A DNA stretch of 64,000 bases from contig JBMNIQ010000005.1 in the NCBI GenBank assembly GCA_050951095.1, positions 62,001 through 126,000 on the forward strand. Reading direction: 5' to 3'. The DNA comes from UMGS1519 sp050951095. Its GTDB lineage: Bacteria; Actinomycetota; Coriobacteriia; Coriobacteriales; Eggerthellaceae. Under the pieces are notes generated by a model, which saw only the letters and a list, made by a program, of their open reading frames with translations, did not search any database and was not told the DNA's origin. Shown piece by piece: positions 24,741 to 33,206 of this stretch. The position numbers were made by a program, and so were the translations under genes. How positions within the stretch are numbered: the stretch's first letter is position 1; every line of letters starts with the position of its first letter.

Positions 24741-25556
24741 GAAGCGCGATTCCAGGCGGACGACCTTCGTGATGCCGGCCGATCCGCCGCTGAACAGCAT
24801 CATGCGCGTGGGCAGCGAAAGCGCCTTCGACCCCATGATGTCGCCGGGCACCTTGCTGACATCGGCCGCCTCCGTGAAGCGGTCGCTCCATGCGCGCAGC
24901 GCCTTCACGTCGTCGACGGCGAATTTCACTTCGCTGTACCCGTGCTTGCGCGCCGCCTTGTTCGCGCGCTTCATGTTGCCCGCGCTCATGGTGTCGAAGC
25001 AGATCGTGCAGCCGGGGAACTCCTCGGCAAGCGAAACGCAGAGCAGCTTCACGGCGGAGGGGGAGTACAGGCTGAAGACGTCGTTCGCCACGAACAACAG
25101 CCCGCTGCGCACATCGGCGTCCAGCTGGTCGAACCAGACCGGGTCGAAAATGCTGCTGCGGATGTCCGTCTGGCGCGGCCGTTCCGCCATCAGCCGGTTG
25201 CGCGCGTCGATGGTTTCGGCGTGGTCGATGTTCACCCAATGGCACGTGCCGTTGTCCACGTTCGGGAAGAACGTGTCCGTGCCGGCGTTCAGGTCCACGA
25301 CGGTGGCGTTCGGGCGATGTTCCAGGAACCGGCGGATCTGATCGGAGATGATGCGCGTGCGCAATGCATCGGGCAGCACGCCCAGCTCCTTGAACCGGAT
25401 ATGGCTGAAATCGTAGTCCGCGTTCGCCACCACCTGTTCGGCGGCCTTGTCGGGGAACAGGTCCCCGTATTTCTGCGAGCAGTACGCCTGCGCGTACAGC
25501 GGCGCCATCATGGATTCCTCCAGCGACCCGGGGGCGATGGTGATTTTCTGCGTCAT
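24732..25556 (-). CDS. Leucine carboxyl methyltransferase-type (LCM) SAM methyltransferase
   Basis: 274 residues of the PPM1/LCM family often annotated as polyketide O-methyltransferase. The N-terminal MMAPLYAQAYCSQKYGDLFPDKAAEQVV and the SAM-binding TVVDLNAGTDTFF (degenerate relative of the usual NLGCGLDTR, with N and A for G and C) are the family features. WVNIDHAETIDARN and SGLLFVANDVFSLY follow. The target is unknown and probably a small molecule. The start at 25556 is preceded by AGGAAGG. The stop codon lies in a 10-bp tandem repeat, so the C-terminus ending SRFAN may vary between strains. Followed on the same strand by the macrodomain gene. Confidence 0.85.
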   Translation of the reverse strand: MTQKITIAPGSLEESMMAPLYAQAYCSQKYGDLFPDKAAEQVVANADYDFSHIRFKELGVLPDALRTRIISDQIRRFLEHRPNATVVDLNAGTDTFFPNVDNGTCHWVNIDHAETIDARNRLMAERPRQTDIRSSIFDPVWFDQLDADVRSGLLFVANDVFSLYSPSAVKLLCVSLAEEFPGCTICFDTMSAGNMKRANKAARKHGYSEVKFAVDDVKALRAWSDRFTEAADVSKVPGDIMGSKALSLPTRMMLFSGGSAGITKVVRLESRFAN

Positions 25557-25687
25557 ACGGCTCTGCCTTCCTATGTCATGCGGTCGCATCGATTATAAAG
25601 GAACGAAAACGGGAAGGACGTTCTCTGCGCATGCGGCATGTGCGCTGCAGACGCGCCGTGCAGATGCAACGCCGAAAGGAGCAGCCC

Positions 25688-26098
25688 ATGATCAGGCCCA
25701 TCATGAGATCGCAGTCGTTTCTCGCACAGCCTGCGCAACCGGCCGGGCCGGAGGACCGCGCGGTGGGGCGGGACCTGCAGGAGACGCTTGCATACCACCG
25801 CGGCACGTGCGTGGGCATGGCGGCGAACATGATTGGCGTGCGGAAGGCGATCATCGCCATCGACGACAACGGCACGCTTCGCGTGCTGTACAACCCGGAG
25901 ATCGTCAGCACGGCCGGGCCGTATCGCGTGCAGGAGGGCTGCCTGTCGCTGGAGGGCACGCGGCCGGCGCAGCGCTTCAAGCGCATCAAGGTGCGCTACG
26001 AAGACGATGCGTTCAAAACGCGCACGGAGTCGTTCACGGGGTTCACGGCCCAGATCGTCCAGCACGAAGTGGACCACTGCAACGGCATCGTCATCTAG
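25688..26098 (+). CDS. Peptide deformylase-family protein
   Basis: 136 residues. The three deformylase motifs are present: motif 1 VGMAANMIG (normally GxGLAAxQ, so the active-site Gln is Asn), motif 2 EGCLSL with the metal Cys, and motif 3 QHEVDH with the HExxH ligands. The metal site is therefore complete, but the oxyanion-stabilising Gln position is changed, as in a Firmicutes subgroup of short deformylase-like proteins. The protein is shorter than typical Def (about 165-170 aa), ending soon after HEVDHCNGIVI. It may be a specialised or secondary deformylase. ATG 25688 with AAAGGAG upstream. Confidence 0.85.
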   Translation: MIRPIMRSQSFLAQPAQPAGPEDRAVGRDLQETLAYHRGTCVGMAANMIGVRKAIIAIDDNGTLRVLYNPEIVSTAGPYRVQEGCLSLEGTRPAQRFKRIKVRYEDDAFKTRTESFTGFTAQIVQHEVDHCNGIVI

Positions 26099-26284
26099 CG
26101 CATGCCTCCCGGCAGCGTCGCTCAGCGCAGGGCGGGCGACGCTGCGGGCGTCCTGCGAATCCGGCGTTCCCCTCCCCGGCAATCCATGGCTCTCGGAAAT
26201 GGCGATACCCTGAAACGCTTGCCTGCAGGGTCATTCCGTGTTCAAATGGGCGGAATACCTGGCAGACCGGCAAGGAGCAGTGGT

Positions 26285-27572
26285 ATGGACGGCGAAACGG
26301 AAGATATCAAGGCGGAGAACCGCAGGCTGGTTGCGGCCTATTTCGAAGGGGGCTTCCGCCCCAAGGACGAGGCGCGCCATCTGGGCGTGGAGGCAGAGCA
26401 TTTCGTGGTGCACGATGACGGCACGCCGGTCTCGTATACCGGCGAAGAGGGCAACTTCGGCATGCGCGATGTGCTGGAGTACCTGAGCGCCTTCTACACG
26501 GACACGTTCTACAACCTGAAGGGCGAGCTCATCGGCCTGGCGAACGAGACGGCCTCCATCACGCTGGAGCCGGCGGCCCAGCTGGAGATCAGCGTTGCAC
26601 CGTATGCGGACGTCTGCGACATCGCCCGCTCGTACCGGATGTTCCGCGAGGCCGTGGACCCGTACCTGTCGCTGCGCGGCGCGCACCTCATTGCGCACGG
26701 CTACCATCCCACCACGCGCGCGCTGGATATGCCGCTCATCCCGAAAGAGCGGTACCGCCTGATGAACGAGCATTTCGCCCGGATCGGCTCTCATGGCGAG
26801 CGCATGATGCGCGCCTCGGCATCCACGCAGGTCTCCATCGATTTCACGGATGAGGAGGACGCCGTGCGCAAGTTCCGCGTGGCGGCGGCCATCGGCCCGG
26901 TGCTGGCGGCCATCACGGACAACACGCCGGCATTCGAAGGGGAGCCGAACCAGAGGCCCATCGCGCGCCTGAGCCTCTGGCGCCAGGTGGACGATGCCCG
27001 CTGCCGCGTGGTGCCGGGCACGTTCGACGAGGGCTTCGGCTTCCAGGCGTATGCGGATTGGATGCTGGGCACGTCCCCCCATCTTCGTGGACCGTCCCGC
27101 CGCGGACGACCCGGACGGCCCCGCCATCCGCGCGGTGGGCGATACGCCGGCGGGCGACGTGTATGCGGATGCGCCCATGAGCAGGGGAGACATAGAGCAT
27201 CTCATCTCCATGTTCTGGCCGGACGTCCGCTTCAAGCGCTTCGTGGAGATCCGCCAGGCCGACTGCCTGCCCGCTGCCCAGATATTCGGCTACACGGCGC
27301 TGATCAAGGGGCTGTTCTATTCGGAGCAGAGCCTGGATGCGCTGGAGCAGGCGCTGGGCGTGAAGAACGGCGTGTGGCCGCTGACCGCCGCGGACGTGGA
27401 TGATGCCATTGCGGCCATCGGCGCGGACGGGTTCGATGCGAACGTGTACGGGCGCACGCTGCAGAGCTGGGAGGACCTGCTGTTCGCCACGGCGCGCACG
27501 GCGCTTTCCCCGGCGGATGCCGCGTATCTGGACGGCCTGGAGCGTTTCGCGGACGACAAGCCCTGGTGGTAG
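26285..27572 (+). pseudogene. Glutamate-cysteine ligase homologue with a frameshift
   Basis: ATG 26285 (AAGGAG 7 nt upstream) opens a GshA/COG3572-type ligase: GVEAEHFVVHDDG, LIGLANETASITLEPAAQLEISVAPY and MMRASASTQVSIDFTDEED. The frame is lost after YADWMLGTSP at a run of six C (27075-27080). It resumes one base further on as PIFVDRP and runs normally (FWPDVRFKRFVEIRQADCLP...) to 27572. Removing one C restores a protein of about 428 residues that aligns end to end with the paralogue at 28227-29897. Explanations: a homopolymer sequencing error, a real inactivating indel, or phase variation at the C-tract. The intact enzyme would make gamma-glutamylcysteine from Glu, Cys and ATP. Confidence 0.88.
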
Positions 27573-27656
27573 GCCCTTGGGAAGGGGCCGCCGCATGCCC
27601 GGTGCGCATTCGGGCGTGGCCGTGAGATGCGCGGCCGAACGGCTGCGGGCATGGAA

Positions 27657-27703
27657 AAAGCGGGCGCTGCCGCCGGATTCCTCCGGTCTGCAGCGCCCGC
27701 TTT
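27657..27703. terminator. Bidirectional intrinsic terminator
   Basis: A perfect 14-bp stem (27657-27670 with 27690-27703) carries a smaller internal CCGGA/TCCGG hairpin. A-rich and T-rich flanks lie on the two sides. It separates the convergent frameshifted ligase and FKBP genes and suits termination in both directions. Confidence 0.85.
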
Positions 27704-27734
27704 CCGTTTGCGGGATGCGTGAGCACGCGGCGGG

Positions 27735-28160
27735 CTACTCCACGCTGAGCAGCGTGATCTCGAAGTTCAGGTCCTTGCCGGCCATCTCGCTGTTCAGGTC
27801 GAACGTCACGTACGTGTCGTCCATGTCGGCTACCAGGGCCTGGAACGGCTGGCCGTCGGCGGTCTGCAGGATGATGCGCTCGCCCACGGGCAGCTGGTCG
27901 GCGTTCGGGATGTTCGCCAGCGGCACCTTCTGCACCATGTCCTCGCGGCGCTCGCCGTAGGCCTCGGCGCACGGGATGTGCACGTTCACGGTCTGCCCGA
28001 CCTCCATGTCCTCCACGGCCTTGTCGAAGCCGGGGATCATCTGGCCCGTCATGCACTTGAAGGTCAGCGGGGTGTTGCGGTCGTACGACGAATCGAACTT
28101 CGTGCCGTCGTCCAGCGTGCCGGTGTAGTGCACGCTGACGGTCTTTCCTGCGTTGCTCAT
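27735..28160 (-). CDS. FKBP-type peptidyl-prolyl isomerase (SlyD-like)
   Basis: 141 residues. VSVHYTGTLDDGTKFDSS, TPLTFKCMTGQMIPGFDKAVEDMEVGQ and AYGERREDMVQKV are the FKBP core followed by the insert-in-flap region, as in SlyD. The His-rich metal-binding tail of E. coli SlyD is absent. It speeds proline isomerisation and acts as a folding helper in the cytosol. The start at 28160 is the first ATG of the homologous region; ribosome binding sequence is only purine-rich (AAAGAGAG). It lies 66 bp downstream of the large ligase gene on the same strand. Confidence 0.92.
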   Translation of the reverse strand: MSNAGKTVSVHYTGTLDDGTKFDSSYDRNTPLTFKCMTGQMIPGFDKAVEDMEVGQTVNVHIPCAEAYGERREDMVQKVPLANIPNADQLPVGERIILQTADGQPFQALVADMDDTYVTFDLNSEMAGKDLNFEITLLSVE

Positions 28161-28226
28161 GGTGTCTCTCTTTCTCTTCATGCCGCCCGCGGGCGGCGGT
28201 TGCAACCGGGTGTTCGCGCGGGGCGC

Positions 28227-29897
28227 CTACAGCATCAGGTCCGTGAGCTCGGCCAGCGTCAGGCCGTTCATGGCCAGCGTGGTCAGCGGCTCCAGCACCT
28301 TGCGCTCGTCGGGGTTCAGATGGAATTTCGCAATCATGTGCAGGCGCGCGGCGATATCGGACGTCTTCTTGCCGCCGTAGATTTCCGCGTCGTAGCCCTT
28401 CTCCATCATGGCAAGCTTCGCCAGCGTGATGTCCTTCGAGTGGATGTGGTCCATGTTTAGGATGTTCTCGGCTTGGGTCAGCGCGTCGTCCGTGCTGAAG
28501 ATTCCCTTTGCGAATGCGGCGAGCGCTGCGGCGTATTCCACGGGCATGGAGTCCGCCACGCGAATCTCGATGAAGCCCTTCAGGCGCACGTCGGGGAATA
28601 CCATGGACATGGCGTGGTCGGCGTCTTCGGGCGTCATGGGCATGTTCGCGTAGATCTCGCCGAACGTGCGCTCGTCATAGCGCCAGCCGCCGTTGCCGTC
28701 CGGCGCCACGATGGCGGGAACGTCCAGCAGCCATTCGGCATACGTGCGCGGCGTCCAATCGGCGTCGAACGTGCCGGGCGCCACGTTGCAGCGGGCGCGG
28801 TCCACGCCGTTCCACATCATGGTGCGCATCATGATGCGGTCGCAGTTCTCGTCCTCGAAGCGCATGGTGTTGCAGCACATCAGCGCCAGGATGGGGCCCA
28901 GGGCGTTCGCCAGGCGGAACTTGCGCTTGCAGTCGTCCTCGTCGCGGAAGTCCACGGAGACCTGCGTGCTGGCGCTGCCGCGCATCATGCACGTGCCGTA
29001 CGGGCCGAACTTGCGGAAGTAGCGGTCCATGAAGCGGTAGCGGTCCTTCGGGATGAGCTCCATGTCCTCGGCCTTGCCCACCGGCATGTAGCCCAGGGGC
29101 AGGATCATCTGGCCGCGGTCGGAGAGCGTCTTCGAGATCTCGTCCTGGAACGCCTCCAACTGCTCCTTCGCGGTGTTCATGTCGCTGTAGGGGCCGGCGG
29201 AGATCTCCAGCTGGCCGGCAGGCTCCAGCGTGATGTTCTGCTGGAATCCGTCGACGGAGCGGGACAGGCCGATGAGCTCGCCGTCCTCCGTGTACGTCTT
29301 CTTGCCCTCCCACGCCGGCGCGATGTCCTGGAGCAGCGAGCGGATGCCGTGCTCCTCGGACCAGCTGACGCGCGTCAGATCGCCGTGCAGGATGAACTGC
29401 TCCAGCTCGATGCCCACCTGGTCCGTGGTGCGGTGGTGCGCCGTCATCAGGTTGTCCAGGCCGGTGGGCGTCAGGCTCAGCTGCGCGATGGCCTGTTCGC
29501 GGCCGGCAAGCTTCTCGGACGCCCGCGCACGGAACGCCTCGAACACGGCCGCCGACTTCATCAGGTCGTCGAACGGGCCGGCGGAAAGCTTCAGGCTGCC
29601 GTCGCCCTCGTACGACACGATCTCCATGATGCCGCCGTCGTTGCGCTGGATGGCGGAGAGCATGTCTTGGTCGTCGTAGACCTGCTCGGGGTAGGTGTCG
29701 CCCAGCTCGTCCAGCAGCACGGCAAGGCCCTGCTGCTCCATGAACGTGACCGGGGTGCCGTCTGCGTGCGTGACGGCGTACGTTGCCTCCACGCCGAAAC
29801 CGTCGCCTGCGGGCGACGCATTTCCCAGCAGGCGAGCCGTCAGCACGTCCAGATTATGCTGGCGGCAGGGCTGGGATGCCGTAGTGTCTTCGCTCAA
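28227..29897 (-). CDS. Glutamate-cysteine ligase with internal N-terminal duplication
   Basis: 556 residues from TTG 29897 (GGAG 9 nt upstream). Residues about 160-556 form a complete COG3572-type ligase: VGIELEQFILHG, SVDGFQQNITLEPAGQLEISAGPY, CMMRGSASTQVSVDF, RCNVAPGTFD and FPDVRLKGFIEIRVADSMP. Residues 33-146 are a degenerate second copy of the first 115 residues of that domain: GFGVEATY (33) vs VGIELEQF (161), SLKLSAGPFDD (101) vs QLEISAGPYSD (229), and SLTPTG (141) vs GYMPVG (269). The offset stays at 128 residues throughout. The first copy lacks key acidic and SASTQ elements, so it is probably structural or regulatory. It is the intact partner of the frameshifted paralogue nearby. Confidence 0.9.
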   Translation of the reverse strand: MSEDTTASQPCRQHNLDVLTARLLGNASPAGDGFGVEATYAVTHADGTPVTFMEQQGLAVLLDELGDTYPEQVYDDQDMLSAIQRNDGGIMEIVSYEGDGSLKLSAGPFDDLMKSAAVFEAFRARASEKLAGREQAIAQLSLTPTGLDNLMTAHHRTTDQVGIELEQFILHGDLTRVSWSEEHGIRSLLQDIAPAWEGKKTYTEDGELIGLSRSVDGFQQNITLEPAGQLEISAGPYSDMNTAKEQLEAFQDEISKTLSDRGQMILPLGYMPVGKAEDMELIPKDRYRFMDRYFRKFGPYGTCMMRGSASTQVSVDFRDEDDCKRKFRLANALGPILALMCCNTMRFEDENCDRIMMRTMMWNGVDRARCNVAPGTFDADWTPRTYAEWLLDVPAIVAPDGNGGWRYDERTFGEIYANMPMTPEDADHAMSMVFPDVRLKGFIEIRVADSMPVEYAAALAAFAKGIFSTDDALTQAENILNMDHIHSKDITLAKLAMMEKGYDAEIYGGKKTSDIAARLHMIAKFHLNPDERKVLEPLTTLAMNGLTLAELTDLML

Positions 29898-30009
29898 ATG
29901 ATCTCACTCCATGTTGTCGCTGTGGAATTGGCACAGGGACCTTGATAGGGGTTATTATTGTCGCGTTGATTCTAGCGAAATGCGTCTGATTTTGCGGGCA
30001 TGTTGGAGA

Positions 30010-30039
30010 TTGACAGAATTTCGCTACCGAATCTCATAC
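30010..30039 (+). promoter_or_regulatory. Promoter of the sugar dehydratase gene
   Basis: Perfect -35 TTGACA (30010-30015) and a weak -10 TCATAC (30034-30039) with an 18-nt spacer. The leader to the proposed ATT start would be about 48 nt and contains GGAGG. Confidence 0.5.
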
Positions 30040-30093
30040 CAGGGCCGGTCTATCGGGAACCGCGCTGGACCGGATAAGTAGGAGGACCGAGCC

Positions 30094-31944
30094 ATTCGCA
30101 TCACCCAGAGAACCGCCTTGCTGTTCTGCCTGGATGTGGCGGGCACGTACGTTGCCTATTTCCTGGCATCGTGGATGACGAACGTGTACGGCGAGGTGTT
30201 CACCAGCACGGACGTGCTGTTCGCCATCGGCATCCTGGCAATCGTGAACGTGGCGGTGTTCGCCGCGTTCCATCTGTACAACAGCCTATGGGAATACGCC
30301 TCCGTGAACGAGGCTATGCAGATCATCCTTGCCGTGGCCATCGCCACGTTCCTGGGCGGCACGCTGCAGTTCGCCATCGGCATCGAGCGCCTTCCCATCC
30401 GCGTGTACTTCACGGCATTCGTGCTGCTGGTGCTGTTGCTGGGCGCCTCGCGCATGGTCTTCCGCGTGCACCACAACCATAAGCACCGCTTCCGCAGCGC
30501 CGACCGCAAGGCGTGCGATCCGCAGCGCCTCCGCACGCTCATCGTGGGCGCGGGCGAGACGGGCTCGCTCACCATCAACCGCATGTCCGCCGGCGACCCG
30601 CTGATGCCGGGCATCCCGGTGGTGGCGACGGACGACGATCCGAAGAAGCGCAATGCGCGCATCCACGGCGTGCGCGTGGAGGGCGGCAGCAGCGACATCC
30701 TGCGCCTGGTGGACGAATACGACATCGAGCAGATCGTCCTGGCCATCCCGTCGGCCACGCTGGAAGAGCGCAAGCACATCTACGACATCTGCATGCGGAC
30801 GGACTGCGTGCTGAAGACGCTGCCGAACGTGCGCGAGCTGCGCACGGACGAGCTGGACGACGTCGCGCTGCGCGACGTGGACGTAGCCGACTTGCTGGGC
30901 CGCGACGAGATCATCATGAACACGCGCGCCATCAGCGGCTATATCGCCGGCAAGACGGTGCTCGTCACGGGCGGCGGCGGATCCATCGGCTCCGAGCTGT
31001 GCCGCCAGCTGTGCCATGTGGCGCCGAAGCGCATCGTGATCTTCGACATGTACGAGAACGACGCGTACCTGCTGCGCAACGAGCTGCTGGCGCGCTACGA
31101 CGACATCGACATCGTCATCGAGATCGGCAGCGTGGTGGACGTGGACCGCATCAACGAGGTCTTCGACAAGTACCGTCCCAGCGCCGTGTTCCATGCGGCG
31201 GCGCATAAGCACGTGCCGCTCATGGAGGCCTGCCCCCGCGAGGCGGTGCTGAACAACGTGTTCGGAACGCTGAACACTGTCCGCGCCGCGGACCGCACGG
31301 GCGTGGAGCGCTTCACGTTCATCTCCACGGACAAGGCCGTGAACCCCACGTCCGTCATGGGCGCCACGAAGCGCCTGGGCGAGATGATCATCCAGTATTA
31401 TGCGAACACCTCGAAGACCATCTTCTCGGCCGTCCGCTTCGGCAACGTGCTGGGATCGCACGGCAGCGTCATCCCCATCTTCCAGAAGCAGATCGCCGCC
31501 GGCGGGCCGGTGACGGTCACGCACCCCGACATCGTGCGCTACTTCATGACCATCCCCGAAGCGGCGCGCCTCGTCATCCAGGCGTCCGGCATGGGCCGTG
31601 GCGGCGAGATTTTCATCCTGGACATGGGCGAGCCGGTGCGCATCGTGGACCTGGCGCGCAGCCTGATCCAGCTGTCCGGCCACGTCCCCGATGCCGATAT
31701 CAAGATCGAGTTCACGGGCCTGCGCCCCGGCGAGAAGATGTACGAGGAGCTGCTGATGGACCAGGAGAGCACCATCCCCACGGACGATGCGCGCATCATG
31801 GTGTCGGCGGGCGAGGACATCTGCTACGAAGAGGTCGCCGCGAAGCTGGATGAGCTCACCATGGCGCTGGACGGCACGGACGAGGATTGCATCCGCGCCA
31901 TCGAGGACACGGTGCCCACGTACCGCTACACGAAGAACGACTGA
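30094..31944 (+). CDS. Membrane nucleotide-sugar 4,6-dehydratase/epimerase (CapD/FlaA1/PglF family)
   Basis: About 616 residues. Four N-terminal membrane helices (to about residue 125) lead to a first Rossmann unit (TLIVGAGETGSLTI) and a second SDR unit (TVLVTGGGGSIGSELCR). The catalytic stretch is STDKAVNPTSVMGATKRLGE, with Met where short SDRs have Tyr, as is normal for the large membrane-bound UDP-GlcNAc 4,6-dehydratase type. It likely starts a surface-glycan sugar pathway. Start choice: GGAGG at 30081-30085 sits 8 nt before ATT 30094, while the first standard codon in frame (TTG 30118) is 32 nt away and would cut into the first helix. A TAG at 30079 excludes anything earlier. ATT initiation is therefore favoured but unproven. 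Confidence 0.9.
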   Translation: MRITQRTALLFCLDVAGTYVAYFLASWMTNVYGEVFTSTDVLFAIGILAIVNVAVFAAFHLYNSLWEYASVNEAMQIILAVAIATFLGGTLQFAIGIERLPIRVYFTAFVLLVLLLGASRMVFRVHHNHKHRFRSADRKACDPQRLRTLIVGAGETGSLTINRMSAGDPLMPGIPVVATDDDPKKRNARIHGVRVEGGSSDILRLVDEYDIEQIVLAIPSATLEERKHIYDICMRTDCVLKTLPNVRELRTDELDDVALRDVDVADLLGRDEIIMNTRAISGYIAGKTVLVTGGGGSIGSELCRQLCHVAPKRIVIFDMYENDAYLLRNELLARYDDIDIVIEIGSVVDVDRINEVFDKYRPSAVFHAAAHKHVPLMEACPREAVLNNVFGTLNTVRAADRTGVERFTFISTDKAVNPTSVMGATKRLGEMIIQYYANTSKTIFSAVRFGNVLGSHGSVIPIFQKQIAAGGPVTVTHPDIVRYFMTIPEAARLVIQASGMGRGGEIFILDMGEPVRIVDLARSLIQLSGHVPDADIKIEFTGLRPGEKMYEELLMDQESTIPTDDARIMVSAGEDICYEEVAAKLDELTMALDGTDEDCIRAIEDTVPTYRYTKND

Positions 31945-31984
31945 GCCTCTGTCTGCCGCCGTGCGCGGCGGCCATCCGCATTCC

Positions 31985-32092
31985 CGCATATTGCATTCGC
32001 CTTACGTACGTATAGAGCATTGAATATGCAGAATTACGTGAATTATTGAATTTATATTAAAAAATATTGCATATTCCTGCGTTGGCTATACA
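31985..32092 (+). promoter_or_regulatory. argC promoter with ARG-box cluster
   Basis: An AT-rich stretch unlike the flanks. GAATATGCA (32022-32030) and its exact inverse TGCATATTC (32068-32076) are 37 bp apart. GCATATTGCATTC (31986-31998) and TTGAATTTATATT (32046-32058) are weaker copies. TATACA (32087-32092) is the best -10 box, so the proximal box would overlap RNA polymerase. Repression by ArgR plus arginine is inferred from the family and from the same motif before argG. Confidence 0.7.
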
Positions 32093-32128
32093 ATGAACAT
32101 CGCATTTTCGAACGAACGAAGGGAAGCG

Positions 32129-33193
32129 ATGCGTATGGCCTTGCAAGCAGGCGTCATGGGAGCGGCGGGTTTCGCCGGGGTCGAATTGGTTCGGCTTCTG
32201 GCCGCCCATCCCGCATTCGACGTGAAGGTCATCACCTCCGACGCGGAGGCGGGCTCGGCCCTGTCCGATACCTACCCGGCATTCTACGGCGTCGACGTGC
32301 CGCCGTTCACGAAGCACGACGATCCCGCGCTGCTGGATTGCGACGTGGTGTTCCTGGCCGTGCCGCATACCGCGGCCATGAAGTACGCGCCGCGCCTGCT
32401 GCAGGCCGGCGTGACGGTCATCGACCTGTCTGCGGACTACCGCCTGGCGGACCCGCAGGTCTACGAGCAGTGGTATGCCACGCCGCATACGTCGCCCGAG
32501 CTTCTGGAAACGCGCGCATTCGGGCTGCCGGAGCTGTTCCGGGACGACATGGCCCGCGCCGCTGCAGACCATGCGGCCGGCAAGGCCGTGCTCGTCGGAT
32601 GCGCCGGCTGCTATCCCACGGCCACGTCGCTGGCGGCGGCGCCCGCCGTGCGGGCGGGCCTGACGGACGGCCTCGTGGTGGTGGACGCCATCTCCGGCGT
32701 GACCGGCGCGGGCAAGAAGGCCACGCCGCGCACGCATTTCTGCTTCGCGAACGAGAACCTGGAAGCATACGGCGTGGGCAGCCATCGCCACACGCCGGAG
32801 ATCGAGCAGATCCTGGGCAAGCCGGGCGAAGTGCTGTTCACGCCGCATCTGGCCCCGTTGGGCCGCGGCTTGCTTTCCACGGTCACGCTGCGGGTGGCTC
32901 CCGGCGCGGACGTCACGGCCGAAGGGCTGCAGAAGCTCTACGAGGACTTCTACCGCGATTCCGCGCTCGTGACGGTGCTGCCGGCGGGCATCCAGCCGAA
33001 GACGTCCTCCGTCGTGGGGACGGCGCGCGCCCATGTGGGCGTCGTGTATGCGGAGCGGGTGGGCGCCATCGTGGCAACGGGCGCCATCGACAACCTGTGC
33101 AAGGGAGCCGCCGGGCAGGCGCTCCAGTGCGCGAACATCGTATGCGGATTCAACGAGACATGCGGCCTGCCGGGTATCGGCCAGCCGGTGTAG
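32129..33193 (+). CDS. argC: N-acetyl-gamma-glutamyl-phosphate reductase
   Basis: 354 residues, type 1 ArgC. NADP-binding GVMGAAGFAGVELVRLL at the N-terminus and the catalytic cysteine in VGCAGCYPTATSL. SGVTGAGKK and GSHRHTPEIEQ are conserved. It reduces N-acetylglutamyl-phosphate to the semialdehyde, step 3 of arginine synthesis. ATG 32129 follows GAAGGGA closely; ATG 32135 is an equally possible start and the difference is two residues. First gene of argC-J-B-D-R; argJ begins 13 bp downstream. Confidence 0.97.
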   Translation: MRMALQAGVMGAAGFAGVELVRLLAAHPAFDVKVITSDAEAGSALSDTYPAFYGVDVPPFTKHDDPALLDCDVVFLAVPHTAAMKYAPRLLQAGVTVIDLSADYRLADPQVYEQWYATPHTSPELLETRAFGLPELFRDDMARAAADHAAGKAVLVGCAGCYPTATSLAAAPAVRAGLTDGLVVVDAISGVTGAGKKATPRTHFCFANENLEAYGVGSHRHTPEIEQILGKPGEVLFTPHLAPLGRGLLSTVTLRVAPGADVTAEGLQKLYEDFYRDSALVTVLPAGIQPKTSSVVGTARAHVGVVYAERVGAIVATGAIDNLCKGAAGQALQCANIVCGFNETCGLPGIGQPV

Positions 33194-33206
33194 AGGAGCG
33201 GCGAAT

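Noticed and set aside
26285..27572. Programmed +1 frameshifting to make the ligase
   Set aside because: A plain C6 run lacks the usual slow codon/stop context and stimulatory elements; an indel or sequencing error is simpler.
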